DNA of 64,000 nucleotides, taken from contig NC_049993.1 in NCBI RefSeq assembly GCF_000003815.2, positions 9,915,050 through 9,979,049 on the forward strand. The letters are read 5' to 3'. The notes below the pieces were generated by a model. The model was not told the origin of the DNA. It worked only from the letters and a program-made list of their open reading frames with translations, and did not search any database. Made by a program: the position numbers and the translations under genes. Within the stretch, counting starts at the first letter, position 1. Every line of letters begins with the position of its first letter. Source of the stretch: Branchiostoma floridae. Taxonomy: Eukaryota > Chordata > Leptocardii > Amphioxiformes > Branchiostomatidae. Of the stretch, positions 1 through 21,600 are shown piece after piece.

Positions 1-9
1 TCGTGAAAA

Positions 10-997
10 GAGCACCAGGGTTACTTACGTCAGTGGGTCACGAAAAAAATGTGCCCAAATTTCAATTTTTGTGTTCAACTCTGTATCATCCTGCTTGTAT
101 GGGTGTGGTTGTCAAGGATTCAATCTACTAGTATCCTTTTTTCACGTAATCTTTGGTATACAGAACATCCAAGTTTCTCTTCAACATTTGAGGAGAGTAT
201 ATGTGTATTTTGGGTGTTGGATGACCGATTCGAAGTGTGGATGCGGCAAGGAGAGTGCCACGCCGACTGTCGCACGGATAGAGCGTAACAGCGCGTAGCG
301 CTTGTTGTGGTGTATGTATGGCTGCCACAGGAAAAACAAGGTTGGCTATCATCCCAGACAAGACAACCTCAATACTGTGAGATACAGGGACACCATTCTC
401 CATTCAGTATTCAGTCGCAATGTCTTACCCCTTCAATATGCGGTCGAATGACATTCTGTAAGATTACACCGCCCGTCCACGCACACAGTCTGCATTGATC
501 CTTGCTCTGTGTGACGGGCGTTGTAGTCTAACACATGTAGAATTGCATTTGGTCCCCCACACACGCTGACGAGGTATGACATTGCGACTGCATTGAAAAT
601 GGTGTCCCTGTATCTCACAGCATTGAGGTTGTCTTGGCTGGGATGAGGGTGAACTTCGTTTTTCCTGTGGCAGCCATACATACACCACACCATGACACTG
701 CCTCCACCAAGCGCTACGCGCTGTTACGCTCTATCCGTGCGACAGTCAGCGTGGCATTCTCCTTGCCGCCTCCACACCTCGATTCGGTCATCAACAGCCA
801 AAAGGGCACACATACTCTTCTCAAATGTTAAAGATGAACTTGGATGCTCTGTATACCAAAGATTACGTGAAAAAAAGGGTAAATTGAATCATTGACACCC
901 ACACCCATACCAGCAGGATGATACAGAGTTGAACACAAAAATTGAAATTTGGGCACTTTTTTTTCGTGACCCACTGACGTAAGTAGCCCTGGTGCTC
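10..997. mobile_element. ~1 kb palindromic foldback element
   Basis: The two halves are inverted copies of each other with the axis near position 505. The left end (GAGCACCAGGG at 10) mirrors the right end (CCCTGGTGCTC ending at 997), and matching continues through the arms, for example GTGTCCCTGTATCTCAC near 602 against its complement near 375. No transposase is visible, and the short open frames here mirror each other because of the palindrome. It lies in the FZR1 intron upstream of the exon at 1388. I see no clear target-site duplication, so the superfamily is unassigned. Confidence 0.85.
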
Positions 998-1387
998 GTT
1001 CCAAGAATTTATAGCCATAAGGAGTTAGATACCATATGAAAGGAAATCACACACGCTTTCTATTGATATATAACACATCAAAATTGATGCAGAAACAACG
1101 GAAATATGATCAGCCAAAGTTAATATTCCAAACTTTTTGTGCCGAGTTTAGTTTTGTAAAGCAGTACTGCCAGGGCAGGCTTGAAATATTCACCTGCAAC
1201 CTACTAGTTGCAGAAAAATTGAGATTGCAGGTGAAATTCTAAACAATTTTGCAGGCTAAAATCATTTGCAGGAAATGGAAATTAAGTATTACAAACTCGG
1301 ACTCTTTTGGTTGAAGTGCCAAAGTGCAAGAATATGATGATGCTATTTTGTATTTATGATGTTAATTTATTTGTTTATCTATTACAG

Positions 1388-3145
1388 GTTTGTGGCCTGA
1401 AGTGGTCTCCAGATCACCAGCACCTGGCCTCAGGTGGCAATGACAATAAGGTAAGAACAAAATCGAGTCTTCCTATATAAGCTTTTTCAATTCAACATCT
1501 TCTCTGAAGTTTGCTGTTTTCTATGTCTTTGTTGAAATCATAAATGTCTAAAAAGATAAATGCACAAATTTACATTATTTACAAAAACCATAACATAGGC
1601 AGGTCAGATATGAAAAGTCCAAATGCATCCCTTGACTGCAAAGGAAAATTAATTTCTTACATGGTAACCTTTGACTTGCAGAGGGAAAATGATCCCAATT
1701 CTAATGCTATGATCCTTTCCTCTCTCCACAGTTATTTGTATGGAACCTGACCAGTGTAAACCCAGTCCAGCAATACACAGAGCACCTGGCTGCAGTCAAG
1801 GCCATCGCCTGGTCACCCCACCAGCATGGCCTGCTGGCGTCCGGCGGGGGCACGGCTGACCGCTGCATCCGGTTCTGGAACACGCTGACATGCCAGCCGC
1901 TACAGTGTGTAGACACAGGCTCTCAGGTCTGCAACCTGGCCTGGTCCAAACATGCCAATGAGCTGGTAGGTTCCTCATGTCTTGTTAGGTTTATGTTGTT
2001 TACAGCGGAGCAAAACTTAGAATTGACAAGCCTACGTAAAGTATACTATCAGATAATGCTGAATATACCAGAAAGTCAAGTTGTCACTTGTTAGGCGTAA
2101 GTCTGTCGTAGTTCGGGGCTCTTCATTTGCATTTCGCACCGCGCTGATGGCTCAATTGACTGGTTGAATTTTGGTGACGCCAGTCATCTACATGTCCCCA
2201 TCAGTTCTGATATATATGAATAGGGCTTTTGATGCTGGCTTTTCTTGTGGACCTTCCCAACATTGGCCGTAACTTGAAACTCCTCAGATAATTTCTCNNN
2301 NNNNNNNNNNNNNNNNNNNNNNNNNNNNNNNNNNNNNNNNNNNNNNNNNNNNNNNNNNNNNNNNNNNNNNNNNNNNNNNNNNNNNNNNNNNNNNNNNAAG
2401 AATGGATACTACTACTACTACTACTATGAAGGTATTTTAATAGAGTAATGATGATGTTTGCCGTCCTCTTACAGGTGAGCACCCACGGGTACTCACAGAA
2501 CCAGATCCTGGTGTGGAAGTACCCCTCCCTGGTGCAGGTGGCCAAGCTGACGGGCCACTCCTACCGTGTGCTGTACCTCGCCATGTCTCCCGACGGGGAG
2601 GCCATTGTCACGGGCGCCGGCGACGAGACGCTGAGATTTTGGAACGTCTTCAGCAAGACTAGGTCTAATAAGGTAAGAGGTTTTCTTCTTGGTTCAGTTT
2701 TTGCAGTGTTGTTTGTTTGTTTGGAACTTGGAACTTAACTGAATAAAGGTGAAGTGCATCCCTTGAAATTAGCATCCCTTGAACATTTCTGATGATTATG
2801 AAGAACTTAATAATACAATTGCTTATGCAAAGAAATTAGTAGTCTATTTCTTTGTTTACTGAATTGCAGTTGAAGATCCTTTGCCACAATAATCTTTTAA
2901 GTAGAGCAAAATTCCAATTATTTGTTTAAAAAAATTCTATATATGTGTTAACCTATTTATGTCATCAACTTTTGATGTACAGTAGAAAGTTTTCTTGTAC
3001 CTAGCTTGATCTGTAATGCGTTGCTAACTTACTCGTAGTCCTTTATGTTTAATATGAGAGTTGTCATTCTGTTTTTACAAAGTTTTTTTTTTCTTTTTTT
3101 CAGGAATCTAAGTCAGTCCTCAACCTGTACACACACATCCGGTGA
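1388..3145 (+). CDS. FZR1: FZR1/Cdh1-like APC/C co-activator, C-terminal exons (5' partial)
   Basis: Four in-frame exons, all phase 0: 1388-1450, 1732-1965, 2475-2672 and 3104-3145. They encode the last WD40 blades and tail of a Fizzy-related protein. Diagnostic stretches are [57 protein letters not shown] and the end [10 protein letters not shown] followed by a stop. The terminal Ile-Arg is the IR motif by which Cdh1/Cdc20 dock on the anaphase-promoting complex. Known role: activating APC/C and recruiting D-box and KEN-box substrates at mitotic exit and in G1. Introns are GT-AG. The 100-N gap (2298-2397) falls inside an intron and appears to remove no coding sequence, because NEL and [10 protein letters not shown] join as in other family members. 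The N-terminal exons lie left of the window. Confidence 0.97.
2298..2397. other. Assembly gap (100 N) in FZR1 intron
   Basis: Exactly 100 N, probably a placeholder of unknown true size. A short ACT trinucleotide repeat sits just after it. The flanking FZR1 exons join in frame. Confidence 0.98.
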
Positions 3146-4600
3146 CCACAGAACAACAGTAGCACCAGTTCAAAGCCAAGGGTACCTCAGGGCTACAGCA
3201 AGAACAACTTTTTTTTTTCAACCTGAACAGTTTCTACACAAGAAAAAAACTGCAGGAAACAGCTTCAAGGTCTAAGGGAGAGAATATTGTTGTACATCAA
3301 AATTATGTCCATGTAACCAACCCTACATATACTTCACTAATCCTGCAGACATGGTATGATTATACAATGTAAAATTATGGTGAAGATCTAACAAGTAACC
3401 TTGCATAATCAATTATGTACAAATCAACAGTAGGCCAGAGGAATATGTCAAGTACCAAAATATTGGAATCAAGAAGTGGCATAAAAGCTGTTCTGATTAA
3501 AAAGTTTATTCTGAGCCAAGTAAGAACATTTTTAGACCCCGGCCCTTTTATTTCAATTCAACCTTCCTTTGTATTAAATTGTTTTTTGACCTTTTATTTT
3601 GAGAGTCTTTCTGATCTGTGGCCACACCACCTTTTTGACATTGATATTGCAAGAGACCTTTTCCAAAAGAAGAAAAAGTCATTTGAAGACAAGAAAACTT
3701 TGGACCCATTGTTGAACTGCCAGTATTACCCTGCTTACAAGTTAGCTTTACGCAAAACTGTTAAGATTTGAGTTTATTCCTCTGCAAAGCATGTGCTTTG
3801 GGTGTAGATACAGACTGTACATTCAAGGGTACCTTTTGTGTATATTTTTTTTTCTTTTTTTTTTAGCAACAAGAAGACTAAAGAAACAATAAGTTTGTGG
3901 TGTAAGGTAAAAGAAAACTGCACCATATGAGACCTCAGTCCTAAAGGATTGACAAGTTGGAGCTATATACGGTGGCAAAATCTTGCTCTGCCCATCCAGA
4001 GATTACTATATTATTGATATGTCCAAGCATGTATTAATACTAGGAGTACACCCAAGAGAAACTGGCACTGTGTATTCAAGATAAAAGAAACTACCTCTGG
4101 TTTACATTACTTCAAACTTGTCGTTAACAACAGCCAAATACTAGGAGCAAAGCTCTTTGTGGTAGTTGTGTTGAAAACCCCCTTTTTTGTTGTTCAAGTC
4201 AACTTTTATGTGTTTGTTTCGTATGTAAAATGAAATATGGCCAACAGAGATGATTTCAGATGTACTTTCAGTTTGGTGTATACCTTGTATTTTAGAAACC
4301 AGTAGAGGCAACAAGGTCTATATAAATGTACCATGTCCCGGATTCTGAGGACTCTAGCAACAAATGCTAACAGAAACGCGATGTAAGGAGAGAGATTTAA
4401 ACTATTGTATGGTTCTGTTATGGTATAAGGGAAATGCCATTTCCTTCACACTATCCCCAATAAATCATGTAACATCTGTACACAGGGTACATGGAGTTGG
4501 GGTGTGCTTGTGTTTTCCAGTAGTTACTGACCATACCTTTGGAGTTCATGAGTTTGAAACCTGGCTGTTGTGACTCACCCAACATGCATGCTAGTGGATT
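3146..4600 (+). other. FZR1 3' UTR and flank
   Basis: There is no conserved coding sequence after the FZR1 stop. The stretch has T-rich tracts and several short open frames, the longest at 3415-3771, which lacks recognisable domains. An AATAAA at 4459-4464 is a candidate poly(A) signal, which would make the 3' UTR about 1.3 kb. Confidence 0.5.
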
Positions 4601-4650
4601 ACAGCATATTATACCATATAGCCTATCATCATATAAGCAGGTGACATCCA

Positions 4651-4741
4651 CCAATCAGAAAGCTCCATTGCTTGTTGGTTATGACGCGCCTAACCGGACC
4701 CAATCAGAAGTAGCGGTACACAGGGCATTGACCAATCAGAA
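4651..4741. promoter_or_regulatory. Cluster of three CCAAT boxes
   Basis: The same decamer CCAATCAGAA occurs at 4651, 4700 and 4732 on the + strand. Closely spaced CCAAT boxes are typical NF-Y targets in promoters. I see no convincing protein-coding start just downstream (an ATG near 4819 opens only a very short frame), so this may be a non-coding promoter or a repeat-borne motif. Confidence 0.3.
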
Positions 4742-5239
4742 TGAGTGATATACACGCAGTCAGGGACGGTTCCCAAATGGCGCCACTGTTGAAACACGTC
4801 GGACGCGTAGGATTCGATCATGAACAAAAACTGCAACGCCAAAATGAACAGATAGATGCGCCATTGAGAGTTGTTATGGCAAGGTATATCTTATGCTAAG
4901 GGTACGATGATTAACCCGCCCTAACGTGTATAAGGTGCCATAGTTCATGGTCGGTTCCTATAACCACCGAATGAACGACCGAGCGAGCGAAAGAAAAACC
5001 CTTAAATTCAAACATCACCAGATAATCGTGCTGTGAAGCTTGGATATTAGAATAACTTACTCTCAGACTTATGACATGTATGATATAGTAACAAGAAGCG
5101 TTTCAAATGGGGGCTTCTGATATTACTCAGGAAACTTACAGGCGCGCGTAAGAGGAGCGCGCCTGTAAATTTCCCCACTACTAGGACTCCGCGACTCAAC
5201 CTCTGCTTGGAGAGTATTCTGATATATAGCTAGGTTGTT

Positions 5240-5710
5240 TGGAATAGCAACACAGATAAACCTCCAGTCTGTTTACATAACAGTTAAGTAAAGGTCGTCC
5301 TCCAGTATGATCGGAAATAGTTCCGCAGGTGGTTCTAGATTGTTTGAAATACTAGTAGTGCCATAAGTTGTCCTCTAGATTGTTTAAATAAGCGTCTGTA
5401 GTACGATCGGAAACAGTGATAGTGGGTAGTTCTGTCCTCTAGTATTATCGGTACGTTACGCAGGCAGTCTTCTCAGATTGTTTGAAATAGTGACATAAGT
5501 TGTCCTCTAGATTGTTTGAGTTATCAATATACACAAGGTAGTCCTCGGTCCGTAGTACGATCGGAAACAGTGATAGTGGGCAGTTTTGTAGTTTGACACA
5601 TAACATGCCATAGACACATAACATTTAGTTAGCTGTCCGAGGATTATGGTTTGCATGTTATTCGGCAATATTGAGGATTGTGGATGGCATGTTATTCGGC
5701 AATATTGTAC
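5240..5710. repeat. Diverged tandem repeats upstream of the GH9 promoter
   Basis: Phrases such as TTGTCCTCTAGATTGTTT and GTACGATCGGAAACAGTGAT recur several times between 5270 and 5600. A 30-40 bp unit containing CATGTTATTCGGCAATATTG is directly duplicated at 5640-5707. No coding potential is seen. Confidence 0.6.
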
Positions 5711-5937
5711 AATTTCTACTAAATTTCCAGCGACCTGAGGAGCCTGGTAGAGGCTGAGACGAATATATACGCACGTGTGAACCCACATTATCAAACTGAT
5801 GGGAATACGCCATATGTCCATGCAGATAACCACAATCTAAAAGTGCCTGATGATCTAAGCCGCACGAGAGAAAAAAACAAAGTCGTCCAATCGCAAAGCT
5901 CACCAATACGTGACTACGTACCCCACCAAGCGAATAG

Positions 5938-5945
5938 TATATAAG
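5938..5945 (+). promoter_or_regulatory. TATA box of the GH9 cellulase gene
   Basis: TATATAAG lies 44 bp before the chosen ATG at 5982, which predicts transcription starting near 5968 and a very short 5' UTR. This argues against the in-frame upstream ATG at 5910, which would precede the TATA box. Confidence 0.7.
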
Positions 5946-5981
5946 AAGGGTACCTCCGTGGACAGTATTAGACCAACCAAC

Positions 5982-16685
<10,704 letters not shown>

Positions 16686-16800
16686 TCCCGGGAAGAGGAT
16701 ACAAGCTGAAGAAATCAGTTAAGTTTTTGGAATGAAGACCACCAAGGAAGCCTCTTTCTTCTCACTAAATGCAATGTGATTCTTAGTCTCGTTAGTTCGA

Positions 16801-16806
16801 AATAAA
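16801..16806 (+). terminator. Candidate poly(A) signal of the GH9 gene
   Basis: AATAAA lies about 115 bp after the GH9 stop codon, giving a short 3' UTR. Confidence 0.6.
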
Positions 16807-18311
16807 TTGAAACTTTACATGGTGCCAGTGTATTGCGTATTTTTGTATGAGATGACAAAGCCTTTGTCAGTAAGCAACAGGAAATGACGTAGGCTTTGAT
16901 TGCAAAGCTATGTGAATGAAGCGTCACTGAAACTGGAATCTAAAAATCAAAAGGACAGACAAGCTGTATTCAACCGTTCATTTTAGGCTTAGACCTTGAT
17001 ACTTGGTTGGACCACCGCAATACCGAGAATCGACAATGCATAAACTATGCTTTCTAGTTTGGGGACATATTTTACTTGATTGCCTGAAATTAACGGTTGA
17101 AGTTTTTTTAGGCCACATTTCAGTTTGACTAATGCTCTATAATAGCTTTCTAATCGATGTGTATACATGTATTTAATATCCAGTCGCTTCATTGAAATAC
17201 TAAGAAAGGGATTTGAAGTCAGAAGATCATTTGTAGCAGTTTTAGACGAAACCATGAAGTAGGAATAGAATGCAGTTCACTCAAGAAGACACTCAAGAAC
17301 GTACGCACAACATACGCATAATAGGTATTAGTTACCTTTATTACATGATCTGATGTACATGCACGTTTTCCAAGCGTCCTCAGTACATCTCAACATTTTA
17401 TACAGTTATGAAAACGATGAAATCTTAAAAGTATGGATAGCATCTTAACTAGATAATCCATAAACACTGTGTTCACTATAAACTTAGAGGGACAGTTGTC
17501 AATAAGATGATGAAATACTTATAACTCCAGTTAAATAACCAGCAGTAAAAACGACAAAGGCATCGCCCTTAAATGCATACAAAACAGCCAAAATATCAAA
17601 TGATGAACGTAGGACAATCATACATGTAGATGTAGTTAGTTATATACATAACTATCCACGACCACTTGGTGCATGTTGTTTTTACAAATGTATGAAATGT
17701 AGTTAAGTATGCAAGTAAGAGTTCATACACCTTTTGTAAACTTGAGTAACACACTATCATATTTAATGTAAACTTGTCTGTTTCTATACACAACGCAGCA
17801 TATGATGTCTGATTTGATAATCTGATATTTTCCTTTCCTCTATACATTCGATTTCTCTTGATAGTTCAAGGCATTTTTCCTGTTCAGAATAGAACTGATA
17901 GAAATCAGTTGAATCTGCTTCTTACATTTCAGTTCTTTGTGCCCTCTAAGTAACAAATATATAGTATCTTTCTATCTACATTGAAAGCAGTCATTGGAAC
18001 TACATTAATTAATTTGTTCACAATATATCATTTGCCATGACACTATTATCAGTACCAATGCGATGTTGGCGCTCAAAGAAAGCACAACATGAGATACAAC
18101 TGTACCAACTCTCTCCTTACCATCAATGGGATTTCAATGGACTGACTAGTTTTAACACTGTCTTCCAAGGTATTTCATTTTCATTTGGTCCATGTTCCAG
18201 CATGTAAAACTAACTTAACGCATCTAAGAGAGAACATAAATGTCACACCGGGATAAAATCCATCTGAATATACATCTGATCAAACTGGCAAAGCGCCTGA
18301 TAGTATCAGGA
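16807..18311. other. Convergent intergenic region
   Basis: This lies between the 3' ends of the GH9 gene and the minus-strand LPMO-like/DOMON gene. It is AT-rich with only short open frames. I see no exon or RNA gene. Confidence 0.5.
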
Positions 18312-18460
18312 TAGGGCGTGGCCACATAGGTCGTGCGATGGTCGTACGATTGCTACATTCGGGCATTTTGGAGGACAGCCATGTACATGTCTTGCAAATT
18401 TCATCTGCCTTGGTACACAAAAAGCATCAAAATCGCACGACCTATGTGACCTCACCCTTA
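18312..18460. mobile_element. Palindromic MITE in the DOMON gene 3' region
   Basis: Inverted ends TAGGGCGTGGCCACATAGG and CCTATGTGACCTCACCCTTA enclose about 150 bp; the inner arms share GTCGTGCGA/TCGCACGAC. It has no coding capacity. Confidence 0.75.
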
Positions 18461-18475
18461 GAAAACTAATCACTT

Positions 18476-18481
18476 TTTATT
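18476..18481 (-). terminator. Candidate poly(A) signal of the LPMO-like/DOMON gene
   Basis: TTTATT on the + strand, AATAAA on the minus strand, lies about 180 bp past the stop of the minus-strand gene. Confidence 0.4.
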
Positions 18482-18657
18482 ATCTAAATATTGTTTGTAC
18501 TCTATTACTTGCATCACTCAATAGGTATGGTGTTTGTATGGTATGGTACTGTGTCAAACTTCCTTCCATGGTTAGGATGAAAGTTTTAGCGAGTTGCTGT
18601 TGTGCTAATTATTGTTGAGTGTCCAGTGTGTTGACTGGTCCGTGTGTTGGCTGGTCA

Positions 18658-21600
18658 CTACTTCAGTAGTCCCCATATGGCCAGTACCAGGGTCAGAAGG
18701 ACGGCAGCAGAGGGCTTGACGGTGGACCCTTCACCAACAGGACCTTCAAAACAAACATGAAATATGAATAAGTCTTTTTTCTTGATCAGTTTTACTTCAA
18801 ATTTACTTGTTGTGAGTCTGGTCTAAATCTGGTCTGCTATGTAACTGCACATCGTTGTAAAGTTTTAATGAACTGTCTGGGGACGATGTTGTAGCATGTG
18901 TACCATTCAGTATTTACTGTTGGCTTAGTTTTTCGTACTTACCAAAGGACCAGGCGTTATGACACCATATACACATCGGGGCGGGTCATTAACCCTTAAT
19001 TTTTATATGACATAATAGATAATGGAACCAACCAGTTTAAATTGTTTGACTGGACCACCAAAACTAGCCACAATAAGTGGTCACTACATATAGTACAGGT
19101 TTGGCTTTATCAAGTTGATTCAAACTATTGTTAATGTAGCAGACTTCACCCCTTTATTTCCATGACTGACATATAAGACACAAGGTACCCACCTCCACCT
19201 GCTCCACAAGCCCGGATGCAGATCCTCTGTGAGCTGATGATGGGGGTGTTAGCGTGCTGGGAAAAGGTCTCCTCTGCGTGGTTATAGCTGCCCCCTTGCG
19301 GGTAGAACATGTACAGGCAGTTGCTGTCCGTGAAGGCTCGGTCGTTGCTGTCACCTGATTCAAAACAGATTAGCGTAGATAAACATTAGTAGCAGCAATA
19401 ATGATAGAAAATACTTTTCTCGTGTTGTAGAGACAATGTACCTGTCCTTTGGTATAACTCCTAACGATACGTTTCCAAGGGCCTGAATGGACTCTAGTAG
19501 AGACACACTTCAGCCGATTTTGCACGTTCGACCGCAACTGTCCCAAAGTGCAATAAATTTGTTGTTGTAAACTATCGCAGGAAGTGTTAAACAGACACTT
19601 GAAAATGTACAAAACAGAATGCCCAGTTAAGTTATTTAAAACACAATGTTCTGCTTAGAACAGAATACCCAGTTCTTGACTTTGGAACAAAGTTCCCTTC
19701 TTCAGAACAGAATACCCATTCTTCGGAACAGAATGCCCTTCTATAGAACAGATAGAATGCCCAGTTCTGCAGAACATAACGCCTACCCGTGTTCCGTTTG
19801 CGAGTGAAGCTGAGAGTGACCATGCCGTCCGTGAACGAGCCTTGAGGATTCTCAATGTCATCTGTGGAGTCCTCGCCCGGGCGGGAATATCCAGTTGCAA
19901 ACCTGCAAGAAAAGGTCAAGTTAAACAAAATAATGTTAAACGATAGTTGTTTAAAGAAAAAAAGAACAGTTCTAGTTTTGTACATTGAATCACATTGCAG
20001 TTAGCTTGTACATCTCTATGTACCATACATTTTGCATATCTATTTCAGATAGAGCTTTTACTTCTAAAGCATTTTACGATATTTTCCTAAGATAGTGTGC
20101 AAATTTCCTTGATATAGCTGATATGTTTGCAAGTTAATTAGTGTTCTATATATAACCATTAGCCTGCACTTGCAACATTTTCATTCCAACACATACACAC
20201 AATCCAGGCAGTACGCCATAGAAACTACTGACCTATCACTGACGTACACGTCACCGTCGCCATTCACCCAGCCGACAATGGCATCAGTTTGGGCCTGGAA
20301 AAAAGGAAAACATCAGCGAATAGTTCCCTGAAGAACGGTTGACAAAGTATTTAATTAACATCTATGATGCACAATTAATTATACTAATACCGAGTATACA
20401 GAAATGAGGGAGAGTTAGATGTACTCTCCAAGCAGAGGTTAGGCTCAGGCTGTTTTTTAACGTTTTTTTATCGGGCTTTCTATTTTGTCATTTTTCTTGA
20501 AGTACGCCAGCCAATACAAGATACAATACAGAATAGAAAGCCCAATAAAAACGACTAAAAACGTTAACAAATCAACCGGAGCCTAACCTTTGCTTGGAGA
20601 GTATTACTAAGTTAAATGGGCATTAGTAGTACTTACCATGCTTCTGTCCTCGGAGAATCCGATCCCGACCCACCTGTCATTGGGCTGCCTGCTTTGGATC
20701 TGGAAGTCGACCTAAAGAAACCACAGAACGCACCAAACGGGTTGAAGAAGTTTGCAAAATTTTAAAAGGGATCATCGCTCTAACGGTACAAAAATTTCTC
20801 TCAAAGAAACATTTCGCCCTTTCACAATGTCTAAGAATCCTTAAAACACTCCTTATATCTGAATTTGGTTCTCTTAAAGATATTCAATTCCTTTATTGGA
20901 GAGGCCCAAAGCCTTTACAAAAAATACGAGACATTCGCGAAAGACACGTTGAGATACATGTAATGTAAAGACTATATTTCATATTGACTTATTGTCCACA
21001 AATCTACAAAGCATACGTTAAGCAAAAGCAATAATATTTGTGTTCCAAGTCGTTCCGTGGAAAGAAAAATGCACCTTGTCAGTACGGGAGTTGTAAGTCC
21101 AGGACACGGAGTGGTCACAGGCCAGGCCCTGGCAGTTGGCGGGAGAACTCCACCGTCCGCGGCAGTCTCCAGCGATACCGGCCTGGTTCGGGTCCTCTGT
21201 AACAACCCAAACATACGATAAACATGCTTGGTCTTTTAAGCCTGCGTCAGAATTAAATAAAACACCGGCTTAAGTTTTAGATCGGAACTCCAGCCGAATT
21301 TCAAAATCGCCCCTAGCGACGATAGTATTTTTCGTAGTTGTCCCATCACAAATTTGGCTGGGCTCGTTGTGTCCTTCCGGAAATTTATGGTCTCTTCTGC
21401 CTTTTTCGTGCACAGCTGACATTACTCGGAGGTTTCTCAATGCTTGCTGGAGCAAAAAGAGATAGTCAGCAAAGTTTTTCAGACGCTATCAACACTTACC
21501 AAACTTTAGAAAATGTACCACCACGTACCGAAGACGTTGAAAGTAGCGGCGCCCCTCTGTGCTCGGGAGGTGCCGTGGTACTTCAGTTCATCCCGGCGGT

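Noticed and set aside
49-895. Several 60-90 codon open frames at the window start
   Set aside because: They are mirror images within the palindromic foldback element and have no protein-like features.
3415-3771. 118-codon open frame after FZR1
   Set aside because: No recognisable domain, low-complexity composition and probable location in the FZR1 3' UTR.
5910-5981. Upstream in-frame ATG for the GH9 protein
   Set aside because: It lies before the TATA box and would put a charged, non-hydrophobic segment ahead of a good signal peptide.
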